From positions 2,170,001-2,234,000 of the forward strand of contig WWBZ02000033.1 of assembly GCA_011503125.2 (NCBI GenBank): a stretch of 64,000 nt of DNA. The letters run 5' to 3'. Below are positions 1-12,912 of this stretch, piece after piece (the stretch's first letter is position 1; the number at the start of each line of letters is the position of its first letter). Origin of the DNA: Botryosphaeria dothidea. Lineage: Eukaryota; Ascomycota; Dothideomycetes; Botryosphaeriales; Botryosphaeriaceae. The notes under the pieces are model-generated. The model did not search any database. It saw only the letters and a program-made list of their open reading frames with translations, and had not been told where the DNA came from. Made by a program: the position numbers and the translations under genes.

Positions 1-3000
1 AGCACCGCAGAGGGAAGGAACCAATGCAGCATATGTACGTACATGAAGTCCTTCCATATTATCGTAGAGTTTACTAAGATATTGGAGAGTGAGAGTGACA
101 GATCTGCCCGAACGATTCAGCGTTACCTTGTCACGGACATTGTATACGGTCAGTACGCTGGCAAGAACACGATGTTGCCAGAAAAGGTTCGTATTCCACC
201 CCCCCTCCAATAACTTCAACAAAGAACAGTCTCTAACAACGTAGAGGTCTTCTTGGTTGAGGATGAGAAAACGAAAAAGGTCAAGGCGATCACTCTTCGC
301 GAAGCGTGGTACGATACTCCGTGCGAAAAGGGCTCTTACGTCCATGTCATCGGTCACTTCACTCCTGGCGGTCAATGCACAGTTGACAATGATAACAACA
401 TGATCATCCTCCATCCAGACTATCTCATCTCCGCTACAACAATCGGAGATTCGTTTGGTTGTATGCGCAAGGCTGTGCTGCAAGACCGTATCAAGGCTAC
501 AAGCGATGCGAACGAGTCTGCGATGGTCGGTACAATATTGCACGAAGTCTTCCAAGAAGCGTTGAAGGCGAATCGATGGGACTATGAGTGGATGGTCGAC
601 CTGATCCAGCGCATCATCCCAAGGAAGTTTGAGACCATATTGGAAATCGGCGTTACCGTGGAACATGTAGTAGATCGCTTGGTCAGCAAGATACCACAAA
701 TTCAAGGCTGGGCCAGGATTTTCGTCAAAGCCCGACCGAGTGTAAGCAACACTGAAGTTTATAACATGCATCTGCTAATGTCATTTAGGCCGATTCCGTG
801 GTCAAGGATCGGAACGGAAAGACGGTCCAAATGAGCATCAACAAACTTCTCGAAGTCGAAGAGCATATCTGGTCTCCCATGTACGGGCTCAAGGGGAACA
901 TAGATGCCTCGGTCCAGGTCCTCATGCGCGACGAGTCTGGGGAGAGAACACTCACTGTACCTTTTGAGTTGAAGACTGGCCGAGCAGTCAACATATCCCA
1001 TCAGGCTCAAACAGCTTTGTACACATTGCTCATGTCTGATCGATACGGTATACAAGTTTCTAGCTCTCTTGCTTGTGAACGAGCTGCTGACTGTTACAGA
1101 TGTTGAAATTTTATACGGTGTGTTGTTCTACCTCGAAAGTTCTGATATCAGCCGTATTCGAGCAATTCGCCATGAGATACGCCAGATGATCATCCAAAGG
1201 AATGAAATCGCCTGCTACGTCCGCGAACGACTAAACCTACCACCGATGATTGCCGACTCCCACCAATGTAATAGATGTTATGCTCAAGAGACATGTTTTC
1301 TGTATCACAGACTTGCGGAAGACGGCTCGGGCGAGACTCTGGGCATGCCAGCGAAACAAAAATTCGAGGAACTCGTCCGCAATCTGAAGGTTCTCCACCA
1401 AGACTTCTTCCGGAAGTGGGACCTTCTTTTGACGAAAGAAGAGTCGGAGATGAAGAAGTTCCACCGTGAGCTTTGGACGATGCTCAGTGAAGAACGGGAG
1501 AAGCTAGGAAGATGCTTCGCTAACGTCGTGGTTGATCCTGGATCGTTCAAGGAGTTACCGGACGGCCAGAAGATCAACCGATTCCAGTACAACCTGGTAA
1601 AGCACAACGCATCTGCCAGCTTCTCCTTCACGGAGTCCCAGATCACTGTTGGCGAACCTATTGTCGTCTCCGATGAAAAGGGCCATTTTGCCTTGGCCAA
1701 CGGTTATGTCATCTCGGTACGGAAGCGGTCCATAGCCGTGGCAGTCGACAGGCGCCTCCATAACGCCCGCATCAAACAGCCCGAGTTCGATCCGGTTACG
1801 AGGCAAGCTTTTGTAGGCCTGATGGATGTCACCACCGGTGTTGTCGCATCATCCAAACATGCCGGCCATGATGATGAACCAATTCTATACCGGCTAGATA
1901 AGGATGAATTCAGTAACGGCATGGCGTTGGTACGAAACAATCTCATCCAACTTATGAACGACAGCGACTTCAGGTCGACCGCTCTCCGCTCCCTAATTGT
2001 TGATGGCAAAGCTCCTGCATTCAAGCAGAGTCCCAGCGGATACTCTGTTCGGGCGCAGTCACAGAAATTGACTATGAATTCAGATCAAGAGGCGGCAGTG
2101 GGGAAGGTCTTTTCTGCACAAGATTGCGCCCTCGTTCTGGGCATGCCGGGTACAGGCAAGACGACAACCATCGCCCACATAATTCGGTCCCTAGTCGCTA
2201 AGGGCAAGAGTGTCTTACTGACTTCATATACTCACACCGCTGTTGACAACATTCTGCTCAAGATCCGTACTGACGGCATCGGTATTTTACGACTTGGTGC
2301 TGCGGCCAAAGTCCATCCTGAGGTGCAAGACTTTGCCACGATTGCGGCACACCCAACGAGCTCGCTTGAAGAGCTTGAACGCACCTGGAAGGACCCTCCA
2401 GTTGTGGCCACGACCTGCCTGACTATCAATCATCCAATCTTCCGTCGCCGGCTGTTTGACTACTGCATAGTCGATGAAGCGTCGCAAATCACACTGCCAG
2501 TCTGCCTCGGCCCCATTCGCATGGCCAAACGTTTCATACTCGTGGGCGACCATTATCAATTGCCACCGCTCGTCCAAAACAAGGAGGCTCAAGAGAGCGG
2601 ACTTGATGTCAGCCTGTTCAAACTTCTGTCGGAAAGTCATCCGGATGCCGTTGTAAGCCTGGAGCATCAATATCGCATGTGTGCCGATATCATGCTCCTT
2701 TCGAACACGCTCATTTACAGCGGCCGCCTCAAATGTGGCAACGAAGCCGTGGCAAATCGGACTCTCCCCATCCCCAACTTCGACGCCCTCCAGCGCCACC
2801 ATCAGGCTTTTGCACAACCGCAGCGCAGCCGTTCCAGCAATCCCTTTTCTGCCTCAATCGACCCCGCCGTCGCCTGCGCTAGCCATACCTCATCCAAGTG
2901 CTGGCTCAACCACGCCATCTCTCCATCCAACAAGGTCCTCTTCCTGAACACCGACGCACTCGGTCCCACATCTCAAGAAACGCTCTCCGGCTGCCGCATC

Positions 3001-3753
3001 CTCAACACGCTCGAGTGCACCCTGACCACCCAGCTCGTCGAAGCCCTCATCACGACGGGCGTGCCGGCATCCGAGATTGGCGTCATCACCTTCTACCGCT
3101 CACAGCTGGCCCTGCTCCGGCAGGCGCTGCGCCACCGCGCGCCCGCGCTCGAGCTGCACACGGCAGACAAGTTCCAGGGTCGTGACAAGGAGGTCGTGAT
3201 CGTCAGCTGCGTGCGGAGCAACGAGCAGTGCAACATCGGAGAGCTGCTGAAGGATTGGAGGCGCGTCAACGTGGCGGTCACGCGTGCGAGGAGCAAGTTG
3301 GTGCTCGTGGGTAGCGCCAGGACCCTGGCTGGAAGTGGCGAGGAGACGTTGAGGGGATTGGTGCAGGTATGCAAGGGCAAGAGGTGGGTGCGAGACCTGA
3401 GGGTTGGAGAGGTTGAGGCGCACATCTTTGAGGAGTGGGGAACGCAGACGCAAGGAACATCCGTGGGTGGAGTCGTGCCGGTCAGCCCGGTGGGTGTGAG
3501 AAGTCCGGTCAGGGTGAAGGGAGGTCCGAAGAAGGGTAGCCCGCTGGTGCCGAGGGATGCGAATGCGGTGATGAAGTCGTCGGGCAGCCCTGTGAAGAAG
3601 AAGAGGGTGCTGGGCGAGAGTGGTGAGAATAGCGTCCGTGGTGCGAGACTAAAGGTCCCGGAGAAGAGGGGAAGAGTGGGGCAGAAGGCGATGTTGAGTA
3701 AGAAGCCGGTGCTGAGGGATATCGTGAATGATATCCTGGGTGAGGATGTTTGA
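1..3753 (+). CDS. dna2: DNA replication ATP-dependent helicase/nuclease Dna2 (5' end outside window)
   Basis: Dna2 cleaves long 5' flaps during Okazaki-fragment maturation and resects double-strand breaks in the nucleus, working on RPA-coated DNA. My exons are <1..186, 247..741, 789..1047 and 1100..3753; all joins keep phase. The nuclease half has a conserved Cys at 460-462, the GTILHE segment, the ELK of PFELKTG, and the rest of the iron-sulfur cluster as CNRCYAQETC at 1267-1296. The superfamily 1 helicase half has Walker A GMPGTGK at 2140-2163, DEAS at 2473-2484, and later the QYRM, DKFQGRDKE and NVAVTRA motifs. After the helicase comes a basic, Pro/Ser-rich tail of about 130 residues ending in LRDIVNDILGEDV. 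The N-terminal disordered part lies upstream of the window. Sequence before about position 100 is poorly resolved and may contain another intron. Family assignment is secure. Confidence 0.95.
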
Positions 3754-5364
3754 GCTTGTGGTATTTCTTTTCGGGGCCGGCCATGATTGGGTATCGGACG
3801 AGGGTTACGGATGACGGACGTGCGGTACTCTGGCGTTTGATGGAGGTTATGGAGAGATGGTTTTCTCTTCTTACTCTGCTTGTTTAGTATACTGATCATG
3901 AGTTCATTGGGTATCAAATCGGTTGGGATGGGAAAGGCTCAGGGTAGCAGATCGTTACATTGGTTCTTCTTAAGTTCCATTGATAGCTTACTACTAGAAA
4001 AAAAAAAGGAAGCTACTGATGACGAACCAACGCCGAAGTCACCTAAGCAATGGTGTCCATAGATGGCTGTGTTGCTAGTGTCACGAGATCGTGGAGAAAA
4101 GCGCAAGCAGTGACGCAAATGGCGAAGGAAACGCTGGTCAAGTGTTGAAAAAAATATTAATTAACGAACAGGCGCAAGGTTACCCTAGAATAGTACAATG
4201 ATTTTTTTTAGAGCTACGCATAACTAAAAATTGAGCCACAAGCATCGATAAGTGCATTTTAAACAGTTCTTTCGAAAATCTAGAGAGTTAAACACTTATC
4301 TACTTTTTCATCGTAGACATCGGGTTGGTCATGGTGTTGTCGATGTTAATTTTCAACAAAAATATGCTGTGCACACCTACGGATTTTGCGGGTGATATGG
4401 GCAAGATATGAAGTAGCGCCAAAAGAACAGCACGATGACATGGCCCAAAGGGAGCGAAATCCCAAAGCCCCCATCTGGCATAGACAATTACGCCCTCCGG
4501 CGCACTCTCATCACCGGCTATATCGCAGACGGAGAGTTAAGGCGTGGAACGTAGAGCACAGCCGTCATATCATCTTGACGACCGTGGAACCATCCAGCCA
4601 AGAATCTCGAACACTTCAAGATTGCAAGAGCAATGTCAGAGGCTCTCGACGTGATGTGCTCCAAAGCCAGCACTTTTGAGAGCTCATACATTGGCGTCGT
4701 CCCTTCGGAGGACATGGAACTATCCATGCCCAAGTTTTTCAATCTCTCCATGTGAGACTTAGTTAGCAAGTTTTGAAGAATGCGGAACGTGCGGATCGAT
4801 ATGAGTGAGTGGGAGACCGTGACAATCCCAACGAAAAGAAGCAGGAGAGCTCTCCCGCATGTATTTGGCACGGGCTTAAACGGGAAGTATCCGATTATGA
4901 TGATTGAGGATATTCAGAATGGTACGGGTGAGCATAAGACATTGATAGGCCTGGCTGTGTGGCTATGCTACCTTTGGCACGGTATTATCTTTGATGGATC
5001 AGCATCCTCGCCTGTTTTGAAATAATGATACAGAGAGACTATTGTAACCTCGAAATTAACTCTCGCAGTTTGAGACTCATGGTGAATATTGTCCTAAATG
5101 AATAAACACAGTGCTGGGAGTAATTGAACGCATAAATCAAATCCAACATCAGCAAGAACATTAAGAATAATACTTGAAGCAGTGACAATGGCCAATGCCC
5201 GAACGCCGGCTAGCAAACAATCATTCAATCAATAGCACTATTGCTACAGCAATTCTCTATGCGTATCCCAGATCCTGTAACCGTCATCATCCAACCGGGC
5301 CTTCAAATCAATGAAGAAGCAATCCGAACCTCCCTCCCTCTTAACGCCTTTGGCTATGCACATC
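3754..5364. other. Intergenic, tail-to-tail between dna2 and the carrier gene
   Basis: This holds the 3' untranslated regions of two convergent genes and an AT-rich stretch near 4140-4380. On the minus strand, 4518-4925 reads through about 135 codons with one hydrophobic helix-like segment (GRALLLLFVGIVTVSHSLI). I see no start, splice partners or family for it, so it may be a gene relic or chance. Confidence 0.5.
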
Positions 5365-6592
5365 TCAGATACCCAGATAGTACTTCCCGCGTTCGTACGC
5401 GAAGAAACTCGTCGCAGCCATCGGTATGACCTTGACGTAACCGATGGCCAAGCCAACGAAGAAACCTCTCAAACCCCTCTCCAACCATATTCTCTGCGCC
5501 ACTTCAATCATACCGAGCCTGTGCCCATCGCCTACTACGCCACCGACTTGCATGCGCCGGCGGATGACTTCCAGAGGATAGGAGACTGTCTGACTGATAA
5601 ACCCAGCCATACCGCCGCTCGTCAATTCCGCCCAGGATTTGAGCTGCGCGGGCTTGTGCGAGCCGCGTCCATCGGTGGCGCGCTCTGTCTTTGGAATAGT
5701 CGTGTATCCCGCAATAGACGGATGCCGCAGAAGGTCAGAAATTGTGTCATGAGTCAAGAACGAGCAACCGGCGTAGGGCAGCATGCCCCACAGAGTTGGC
5801 GTAAATCCACGGAAGAAGTTGGCAAGGCCGCCACGGGGTGTCGCCTTCTGTACCGTAGACGCGGCAGCTACTAAAGGAGCTGCAACAGTGCGGGAGGCGG
5901 AAGATCCGTTCATGGTATTGCTCGCGGGATTGACAGCCGGCGTCGTCTCATGATAAATCTTCTTGCAGATTCCAGAGAGCGTCGAACGGGCGTCTTGGCG
6001 TGTGTCGAATGCGAGGCGGACACGGATGACTTCAAGCGGGTATGTGAAAAATACAGACACCGTTCCAGCCATGGAACCGCTAATGAATCTTCTGAACGGG
6101 GTTTCCTGTTCTTTGTTCTTAATAACGAGGTTTCGTATTTGCTCATACGCGAGGAACTTGATGCCAGCGTAGGGGAATATTCGTAGTAATGTCGCGGAGT
6201 GCCCCTTGAATAACCCTGGCACACCGTTCTGCTGGTATATGTCCCTTAATGCTATGGCCACTCCGCTCCAGGAACCGGTGTATTTCGCAAACTGAGGGTT
6301 TGATGCCTGAAAAAGGATCTTCACGCGGTCAAGGGGTCCAACAACTGTTTTTGCCTGCAAAATCTCCGTCAGCCTTGACGCTTTCCACCTGCGTACAGGA
6401 GCCATAACGTACAGCGCATCCAGCGAATCCTCCGGCGACGCCACTCTTGATAATGTATTCCCAGCTTGTCTTATCCAGCTTCTTGCTTCCGCGCTGAGTC
6501 GCGGGCTTCTTGGGCATGATGGCATCGTCGTCGGTGGGGCAAATGGCCGGACCATGGCCAGAGCGCTGGGACTCGACGTGCGCAGCGGCCAT
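5365..6592 (-). CDS. Mitochondrial carrier, Leu5-like (coenzyme A transporter group)
   Basis: This is a solute carrier of the mitochondrial inner membrane, 389 residues, exons complement(6413..6592) and complement(5365..6354) joined after GFAGCA. The three carrier repeats are seen through their signature helices: GPLDRVK (degenerate first repeat), YPLEVIRVR and YPLEVIRRR, with the PYAG segments typical of the Leu5 group. Yeast Leu5 is needed for coenzyme A accumulation in the matrix, and I infer the same job here from overall pattern. Repeat 2 contains a Ser/Ala/Thr-rich loop (about 40 residues) between KKIYHETTP and TPRGGLANFFRG. The start at 6592 gives a normal length; an in-frame ATG at 6859 would add about 89 low-complexity residues and is less likely. 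It is divergent from the methyltransferase gene. Confidence 0.85.
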
Positions 6593-7638
6593 CACTGACA
6601 GCGGAGGACGGGGTGTATGGTGGGAGTCTGTCGTGTGCTGGGGTTGAAGGAGGCTAGTCTGCTTGGCATGGCCACCGAGGATGCTCTCTGGCATCCCACT
6701 GTGCTCAGGGTGTGCGCACACTCTCTGCGCATGCGGGGGCAAAGTGTGGGGTGCGGGTTGAGGGTGTCGGGATGGCGGACGACAGTCGTGAAAGGCGGCG
6801 TGTCGGCAGTAAGCGTCATTCGGAAGGGTGCCATTGAATGGGCGGAACACCCGAGGCATTAGGTCACTGGGGCTGAGGGCCGGGCCCGCGCGGGCGGATA
6901 GGCTCGGCTTTCGACCGCCCTGCTACGTAGATTCTTCCCTGCCGCCCGTCGTGCCTGCCGAGCACGTCGCGCCTTCCAAAAAGTGCGCCTGCCGAAAGTT
7001 GCAACTCCAAGTTTACGTATCGCGCATCGAGCGCTGCCCGCATTGCGCTGCGACGGAAAACTGTGAGGCTTCGGGCCTTTGGCAGCTATTCTTGTGAACT
7101 TCGTGCTGGGAGTGCTGCGCTGAAGCTTTGCGCCAGGCCCGAGCTGGATCGCAGACAATATTTTAGGATTCGCGCCGTGGGTGCCTTCCGGAAGTTGTTG
7201 TGAGGAAGGCACGATCGGCCCCCCCAGAAGCCGTTCCTTCCGAATATGGCTGTCTGTTTTTTTTGCGCCCACATTGTTAAGGTGCGGCCTTGACCGTCCG
7301 CTTTACAACCCTCCACCAACACCCTCATCACCTCATCCTCTCCACATCTGCGCAATCCGCTTTCTGGCAGGAGTGAGAAAACAACAACAACGAGGATTGC
7401 GGGCCTGTCGTATCCACAGGCCAAGGCACCGACGCGCTGCTAAGATTGCGCTCTCATCGCGTCTTCACTGCATCTTCCCAGCGCGTGTCACTGCGACACC
7501 ACCGCTCAGCTCATATCGAACCGCCCCGGACACGCGACAACGCACAGGAGAGTTCATCAGACACACTATCTGCGACGGTAGTAAATCAATTGTACAAAAC
7601 ATATCTCGGTCAGAATCCGGAAGATCTTCGTCGCCAAC
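6593..7638. promoter_or_regulatory. Shared upstream region of carrier and methyltransferase genes
   Basis: About 1.05 kb between two divergent start codons, GC-rich on the carrier side and more mixed toward 7639. I see no convincing gene; the open frames on both strands are low-complexity. No TATA box or recognised operator stands out. Confidence 0.5.
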
Positions 7639-9249
7639 ATGTCCAGCATCATCTGGCACAACGACGACTGGACTGTCTTCGTCATCGACGGTCCTGGCTC
7701 TATCACCGCCGCGCAAGTTATGAAGGGTCAGCCTGTCATTTATCGTATTGTTTCGCAAATGGCGCGAGCCAAGCTGTGGGATCCAGTCAAGGCGGACGAT
7801 GATTGGCGCTGGTCCACGAAGATGCAAAAGCATCACACAGAGATCATTTCCATTATCACTGATGCTCTTGAAGAGATCTCGAACGCGCTGAAAACCCAAC
7901 CCTGGTGCAACGAGCGTGTTACTACTCATTATAAGGTACGTAGGAATGCAGTTACCACTAGTAAAGATACTGCTGATGGGGTGGTCCCCCTCAAGATTTC
8001 GACAAAGCTCCTGCAAGAAATCGTCGATGGACATCTAGTAGTCAAGGAGATTGAAACCCAAAACCTGGTCAGCACAGCCACCGCTACGAACCCGGTTGCA
8101 AACCACCAGCCGGCGGGCGCCAACGATACACAGGTGTGTAGTATCCAAAGCCTCTAAACCCAGAAGCACATGGCGAAGAATATTAATGATTACAAGGCGC
8201 AAGGCCAAAACGCAGGCCCAGAAGACCAGTCAAATGCGGATCTTGTCGGAAATGTTCATGACGGCAACCTAGCTACGCCCCAGCCCATCAAGAGCGCCCT
8301 AAAGCCTACCAATTTCTACCACAATCACCGCGATTACCCCATCAAAATTCTGGTGAGGCCCGAGGATAGCAAGATACGCTCCAGGCCTTTCTGGATTCCA
8401 CCTCATGCGGCCTTTTTGCTATCTGATTGCCACGATGCCCATCTCTTAAAGCAGTCTGTGCAGTTTATGCACGACAAGCATAATCATCCTGACCAGTTCG
8501 ACCTCATCTTGATGGACCCTCCGTGGCCGAACAGCTCTGCCGAGGATAAAGGTGGCTATAAGACGTTTCCCATGGTCGAGGACATGAATGTGATGTGGTT
8601 GCACATGAATCTCTCCTCGTACATGGCAACTGGATGCATCGTAGCAGTCTGGATCACTAACAGGGAGATGGTTCGTAATCAGGTGCTGGGCCCTGGTGGC
8701 CTCTTTGACCGCTGGGGCGTTGACTTAATCGAGGAGTGGATCTGGATCAAGACTACCCCTAACGGAGTGCCGCTTTGTCCTCTCGATACCGAAAAGCGCA
8801 AGCCTTGGGAAACTCTACTGGTGGGCCAGAAGAGTCACAACGTTCCATCGACTGGCAACAAGCCTGTCCAGAGGCGCGTGATTGCAGGTGCTCCGGACTT
8901 GCACTCCAGGAAGCCATGCCTGAAGGAGGTTTTCGAGTTGTTCATGAGAAAGAAGGAGGGGGAGTACATGGCCTTAGAGATATTCGCCAGGGCTTGTGTT
9001 TCTGGCTGGTGGAGCTGGGGGGATGAGGCCATCAAGTTCAACTGGGAGAATTTTTGGCAGAAGGCCAAGGAGAATACGGATCAGGAGGAGAAGCAAGATG
9101 AGGAGAAGCAGGATGAGGAGAAGCAGGGTGAGGAGAAGCAGGGTGAGGAGAAGCAGGATGAGGAGGAGCAGGGTGAGGAGGAGCAGGGTGAGGAGGAGCA
9201 GTTCACCTCCAAGTCTGGACAGAAGAGGAAGGCAGTTTGCCTGGAGTAG
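7639..9249 (+). CDS. MT-A70 family N6-adenine methyltransferase, METTL4-like
   Basis: Predicted SAM-dependent adenine-N6 methyltransferase. The catalytic DPPW lies at 8515-8526 after FDLILM, followed by GGYKTFPMVED, the GCIVAVWITN strand and WIKTTPNGVPLCPLD..KPWETLLVGQ. This order is that of METTL4-type enzymes (U2 snRNA or DNA N6-methyladenine), not of Ime4. A preferred model is 7639..7935, 7996..8133 and 8230..9249 (484 residues). The 60-nt first intron has a GTACGT donor and no stop, so retention stays in frame. For the second intron the GTGTGT donor is at 8134; acceptors at 8163 (30 nt, improbably short) or 8229 (96 nt) both keep frame. The protein starts MSSIIWHNDDWTV and ends in a Glu/Lys/Gln repeat encoded by a minisatellite. 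Substrate is unknown. Confidence 0.85.
9085..9201 (+). repeat. Coding 15-bp minisatellite (EEKQD/EEEQG units)
   Basis: Eight consecutive units of a 15-bp repeat, varying only at a few positions, encode the 39-residue acidic tail EEKQD, EEKQG and EEEQG of the methyltransferase. The last three units share an AAG to GAG change, so the array grew by local unit duplication. Confidence 0.95.
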
Positions 9250-9512
9250 TCGTCCGGACAGAAGTGTACTATAATCTGAATAACAAAGCTATCCGGATGA
9301 ATGCTTCGACTCCCCGTGGTAATCATTGTAGTTGACGCTAACTACAGGGCGCAGAAACGCGCGCGGTAAGTGCATTCCAACCAAAGAATAGAGACTTGCG
9401 CATAAAGAGCTGTGTGTGCAAGCATGGAAAAGGGGTGCACATGCTGGTCAGCGCATAGATCCACTGAGTTCTCACTAAGTTAACAAGAAACAACAGCGAA
9501 CAAAAGTGCGGG

Positions 9513-9558
<46 letters not shown>

Positions 9559-12500
9559 AGAGAGAGAGAGAGAGAGGCTCGTGCCCGTAGTGTCGATGAA
9601 ACGCGAGTAATGACCCATTTCACATGAAAACGCCCGCCCGCATCATCGTCCCGTTTAACCGTCCTCCAATCTAAAAATTGACTTACCACGTTTTAGCCAT
9701 CTCCGTGCGTCTGTTTCGTCAAAAAGTGCGATACACGAAACGGCGAACGGACCGTTCTTGCGACAGCAGACGGTGTTTCTACGGTGAGGACAGCCTCGAA
9801 CGTCTGAAGTTTGAGTCTGGTTCAAGAGTTCCGTGCGGATATGCTCTCGGGCCATGGCCGAAGGTGCGAAGGATCTAACACGTTCGTTCCTGCAGGGCAC
9901 CACGAAAGCCACGGCCGAGGAAAAGATGACGAAAGGGAAAGTGAAAAGAAATGGGCAAAGAGGCTGTTGCGCAGGCAAAAAGACAAAGAAACAGTCGTCG
10001 AGACGAGGCGTGTTTTACTTACGCTTCTTCCCCCGGTCTCTTCTCGAACCTTTCTCCGCGTAGCCAATGACTTAACCTTTCAGGGACTCGTTTCCCTTTC
10101 CGCCCCTTCGACCACGTTGCGGGACGGTTGCCCGACGGGAGTAGGCGTACTTTTGCAACGCGGAAGACGTCAGCCAAAATTCAAAAAGATGGTGACTTCG
10201 GCGATCCTCGAGGAAATCTCTGCAGCGCGGCGTCATTTCCACGCGAGTAACTCGAAAGAAGGTTGGACATGAGTAGGAAAAGTCTACAAGAAGAATCCTT
10301 CCCGGGGGGAAAGCGCCGGGAATATTGCCGGCGTGCCGCTGACAGCGCGCATGGCGATGGATGACATCACCGGACCGGGGATTGGTGAGGTTTTCTGTCA
10401 CTGTGAAGGAATGAATACCGGCCGAGAAAAAAGCGAGGCCCCTGGAAGTGTGGCTGGTGAAAGCCCGTCCGCCAACCCTTGCTCTGCTGCTGCGCCCCTA
10501 AGGAGATGTCCCCGCCACTTGTCCCCGCCAATAACCCACATGTAACCCTGGCAGTCGGACTAACTGGATAATCCGAACAGCTAGCGCCCACTTAACGTGT
10601 TGCCTCAGGCGTGGCAGCGTGGCCTTAGGGCGGAAAAGGAGACTAAGGATGCGGCTGCATAGCAAGATCAGGGGCGGGGGCAGAAAAGGAGAAAGACCGG
10701 TGACGCTGAGAGATTATTTGTATATTCAAAGCTTTCTGCGAGATGCTGATCATGGTGTTGATGGAAGCCGTATCCAGCAAGTCAGCGAGCGCGGGGTTGC
10801 ATCTCAGGGTCGTCGCTTGACTCAGACGGATGGTCGAAGCTCCACCAGGCTTAGGCGCGCAAGAGGGTCCATGTGGGTTTCGATGCCGCAATGCCAGCGG
10901 GTCAAATGTCATCATCACCGCTCGTTTCATCTCCGGCATGTGTCTGCGCGCCGTTGGAAACCGCGACCGCTTCCTGAGAGAGCCACTGCAACCGATTTTT
11001 TCTCGAACGCCGTCGGCGGATGTGGGTCGTCGGACGCGGGCGTTCCCGGAATGCGCTGCCTTTGTCTTCGGCAGACTTCCTCCAAGACAACGGATCAACG
11101 TCGAGCTATGGCGCTCTTCGACTTGTGCAACTGCGGCAGATCGTCCGCCTTCCATCCTGAGGTAGCTTGCTCGCATGGGCCACTCAGTACCAACCGCACA
11201 GCACAAAGAGAGCTCGACGAACGGGTCATTTGCCTCGTAGCGTGCCCTTCGCGACAGGTTTTCCAGAACGCGCCGCGCCCGCGGATAGCGAAAGACGCGG
11301 ATGATGCACCTCCGCGCGGCGTGAACGGCGGTCAGCAGCTTGCGTGCATGAGTGGCAGGCCGGGGTTGGATGCAGGGTGAGGATAACTTCTTACCCGCGC
11401 ATTCTAGAAAGCGACGCAAAAGCTTCTCTCCCGCGCGCTCAGAACTCCGCGAGCGTGGCGCTCGTAGAGCTCTCCCTGCTGCCACGTTTTCCGCCGAAAC
11501 TGACTGTCGCAATGGTTTGCAGCGGTTCTATCCGTTGCGACAAAGAAGGGCCGAGTTGACGGCCCTGGCCTTTCGTCCGCCAACCAGTCTCTCGAATTAT
11601 CAAAGTTTGGTAACGCCGAACTTCAGCCTGGGCCGTGAGAGGAAGTTCCGCAGGCGGCACAGGGATGCGGCAGATGACAGTCGGATTTGGCAGCGGCTGA
11701 TGTACCTCCATCAGTTGCCTGGGGAAAGGGTTTCCTCAAGCGAGCGAGATTCGCGTCTTGTGCGACACCTGCTTCTACTGATCGGCTGGTGATCAAGCGA
11801 CTGCCTGCAATCGCCTGTCAGAAGGCAGCAAGCAGTCGCAGAGTTCCAGTTTTCTCCCCGCGTTCTCCTCAGCTACGCTGGCACAGGCCAGACCGAAACG
11901 CAGGGCGCCTCGGTGCAATCAGCTGGAATCGGCGACGGCGAGAAGAACTAGAAAATGCACCGGCACGGAGGCTCTCGCGCTCAGGCTGAACCCTGAAGCG
12001 GGCGCACCCCAGGCTGAGTGTTGCTAAGTAAGATTCTCCGAAGCCACACGGAGCTCGATGCCGCGAACGCGGGTCCGCCGCTCAGATTTCGCCGTGCGAG
12101 GCAGGCTTTTTCGCATCCGCCCGCCGGATGGCGGGCTGCAGTCCATGGAGCCGACGTCCGCCGGGCAAAAGCATGCTTTGCGACAGCTTTTTACGACATG
12201 CGAGATTGGGGATCTAATATGCTCCGTAATTGTCGTCATCGACGGGGCACGATATCCACCCGGTGGCAGGCCCCCATGTGGGGTGTGCGGCCCCTTGGTC
12301 CGCCTTGTTTGTTGCGAGTCGCCCAGGCAGCCAGCGAGGCAGAGACGTGTCATTCAGGATTCAGCAGCGTGGCAGCGCAGCAGCTGTCGCAGCTGAGGCA
12401 TGGAGGAGTCACAACCAGGGCGATCAGTCATCTGGACCAGGCTGTGAGAGCCCTGTGGGAGGCATGTGTCGGCCGGTCAGAGACGGGCTCGCCGCTACGG

Positions 12501-12912
12501 CAAGCAGACCGTGGGCGGTGAGTGATCAGCCGGCGCGCAAGAGTGGGTGAAGGGGCGGTCGGCCGGCGCAGGGTGCCCACGCGCCCTGTTGGGTCCCAGA
12601 CAACCTTCATGCGAAACAGAGCGGTCAGCGCCCGTGCTTCCCTCCGTGCCCCCGGGGCTGTGGCGGCCAAAGCAAACACTGTTATCCCGGGTCGCATCCC
12701 ACCTGAATATATCTAATGCACATGCCCCATCCTCATGATTGCTCTTTTGAGCTTCCAACCTATATCACATCCCGTGGCCCTCGACCACTAGCCCACGCGA
12801 GCACCAACCACACAACTATATTGGTCGCGTCTTCCCGCCATACGCACACCTACCACCACTTGTCGTGCCAGCACAGCCCTCTCGCCTGGCCTATTTACAC
12901 GTCGACGTCGCC
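9250..12912. other. Gene-poor GC-rich region
   Basis: About 3.7 kb without a gene I can support. Several open frames exceed 100 codons (for example 10643-11512 on the minus strand), but they overlap one another on both strands, are rich in Arg, Ser and Ala, and show no family motif, as expected of chance frames in GC-rich DNA. The end from about 12700 is likely promoter and 5' leader of the small gene at 12913. Confidence 0.55.
9518..9576. repeat. Compound microsatellite (TG)n-(AG)n
   Basis: A run of about 17 TG units, a short TATG interruption, then about nine AG units, 270 bp downstream of the methyltransferase stop. Confidence 0.95.

Noticed and set aside
6592..6859. N-terminal extension of the Leu5-like carrier from an upstream ATG
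   Set aside because: The added 89 residues are His/Pro/Ser-rich low-complexity and would make the carrier unusually long.
10643..11512. 289-codon minus-strand open frame
   Set aside because: Arg/Ser/Ala-rich, no motif, overlaps a 253-codon frame on the other strand; expected by chance in GC-rich DNA.
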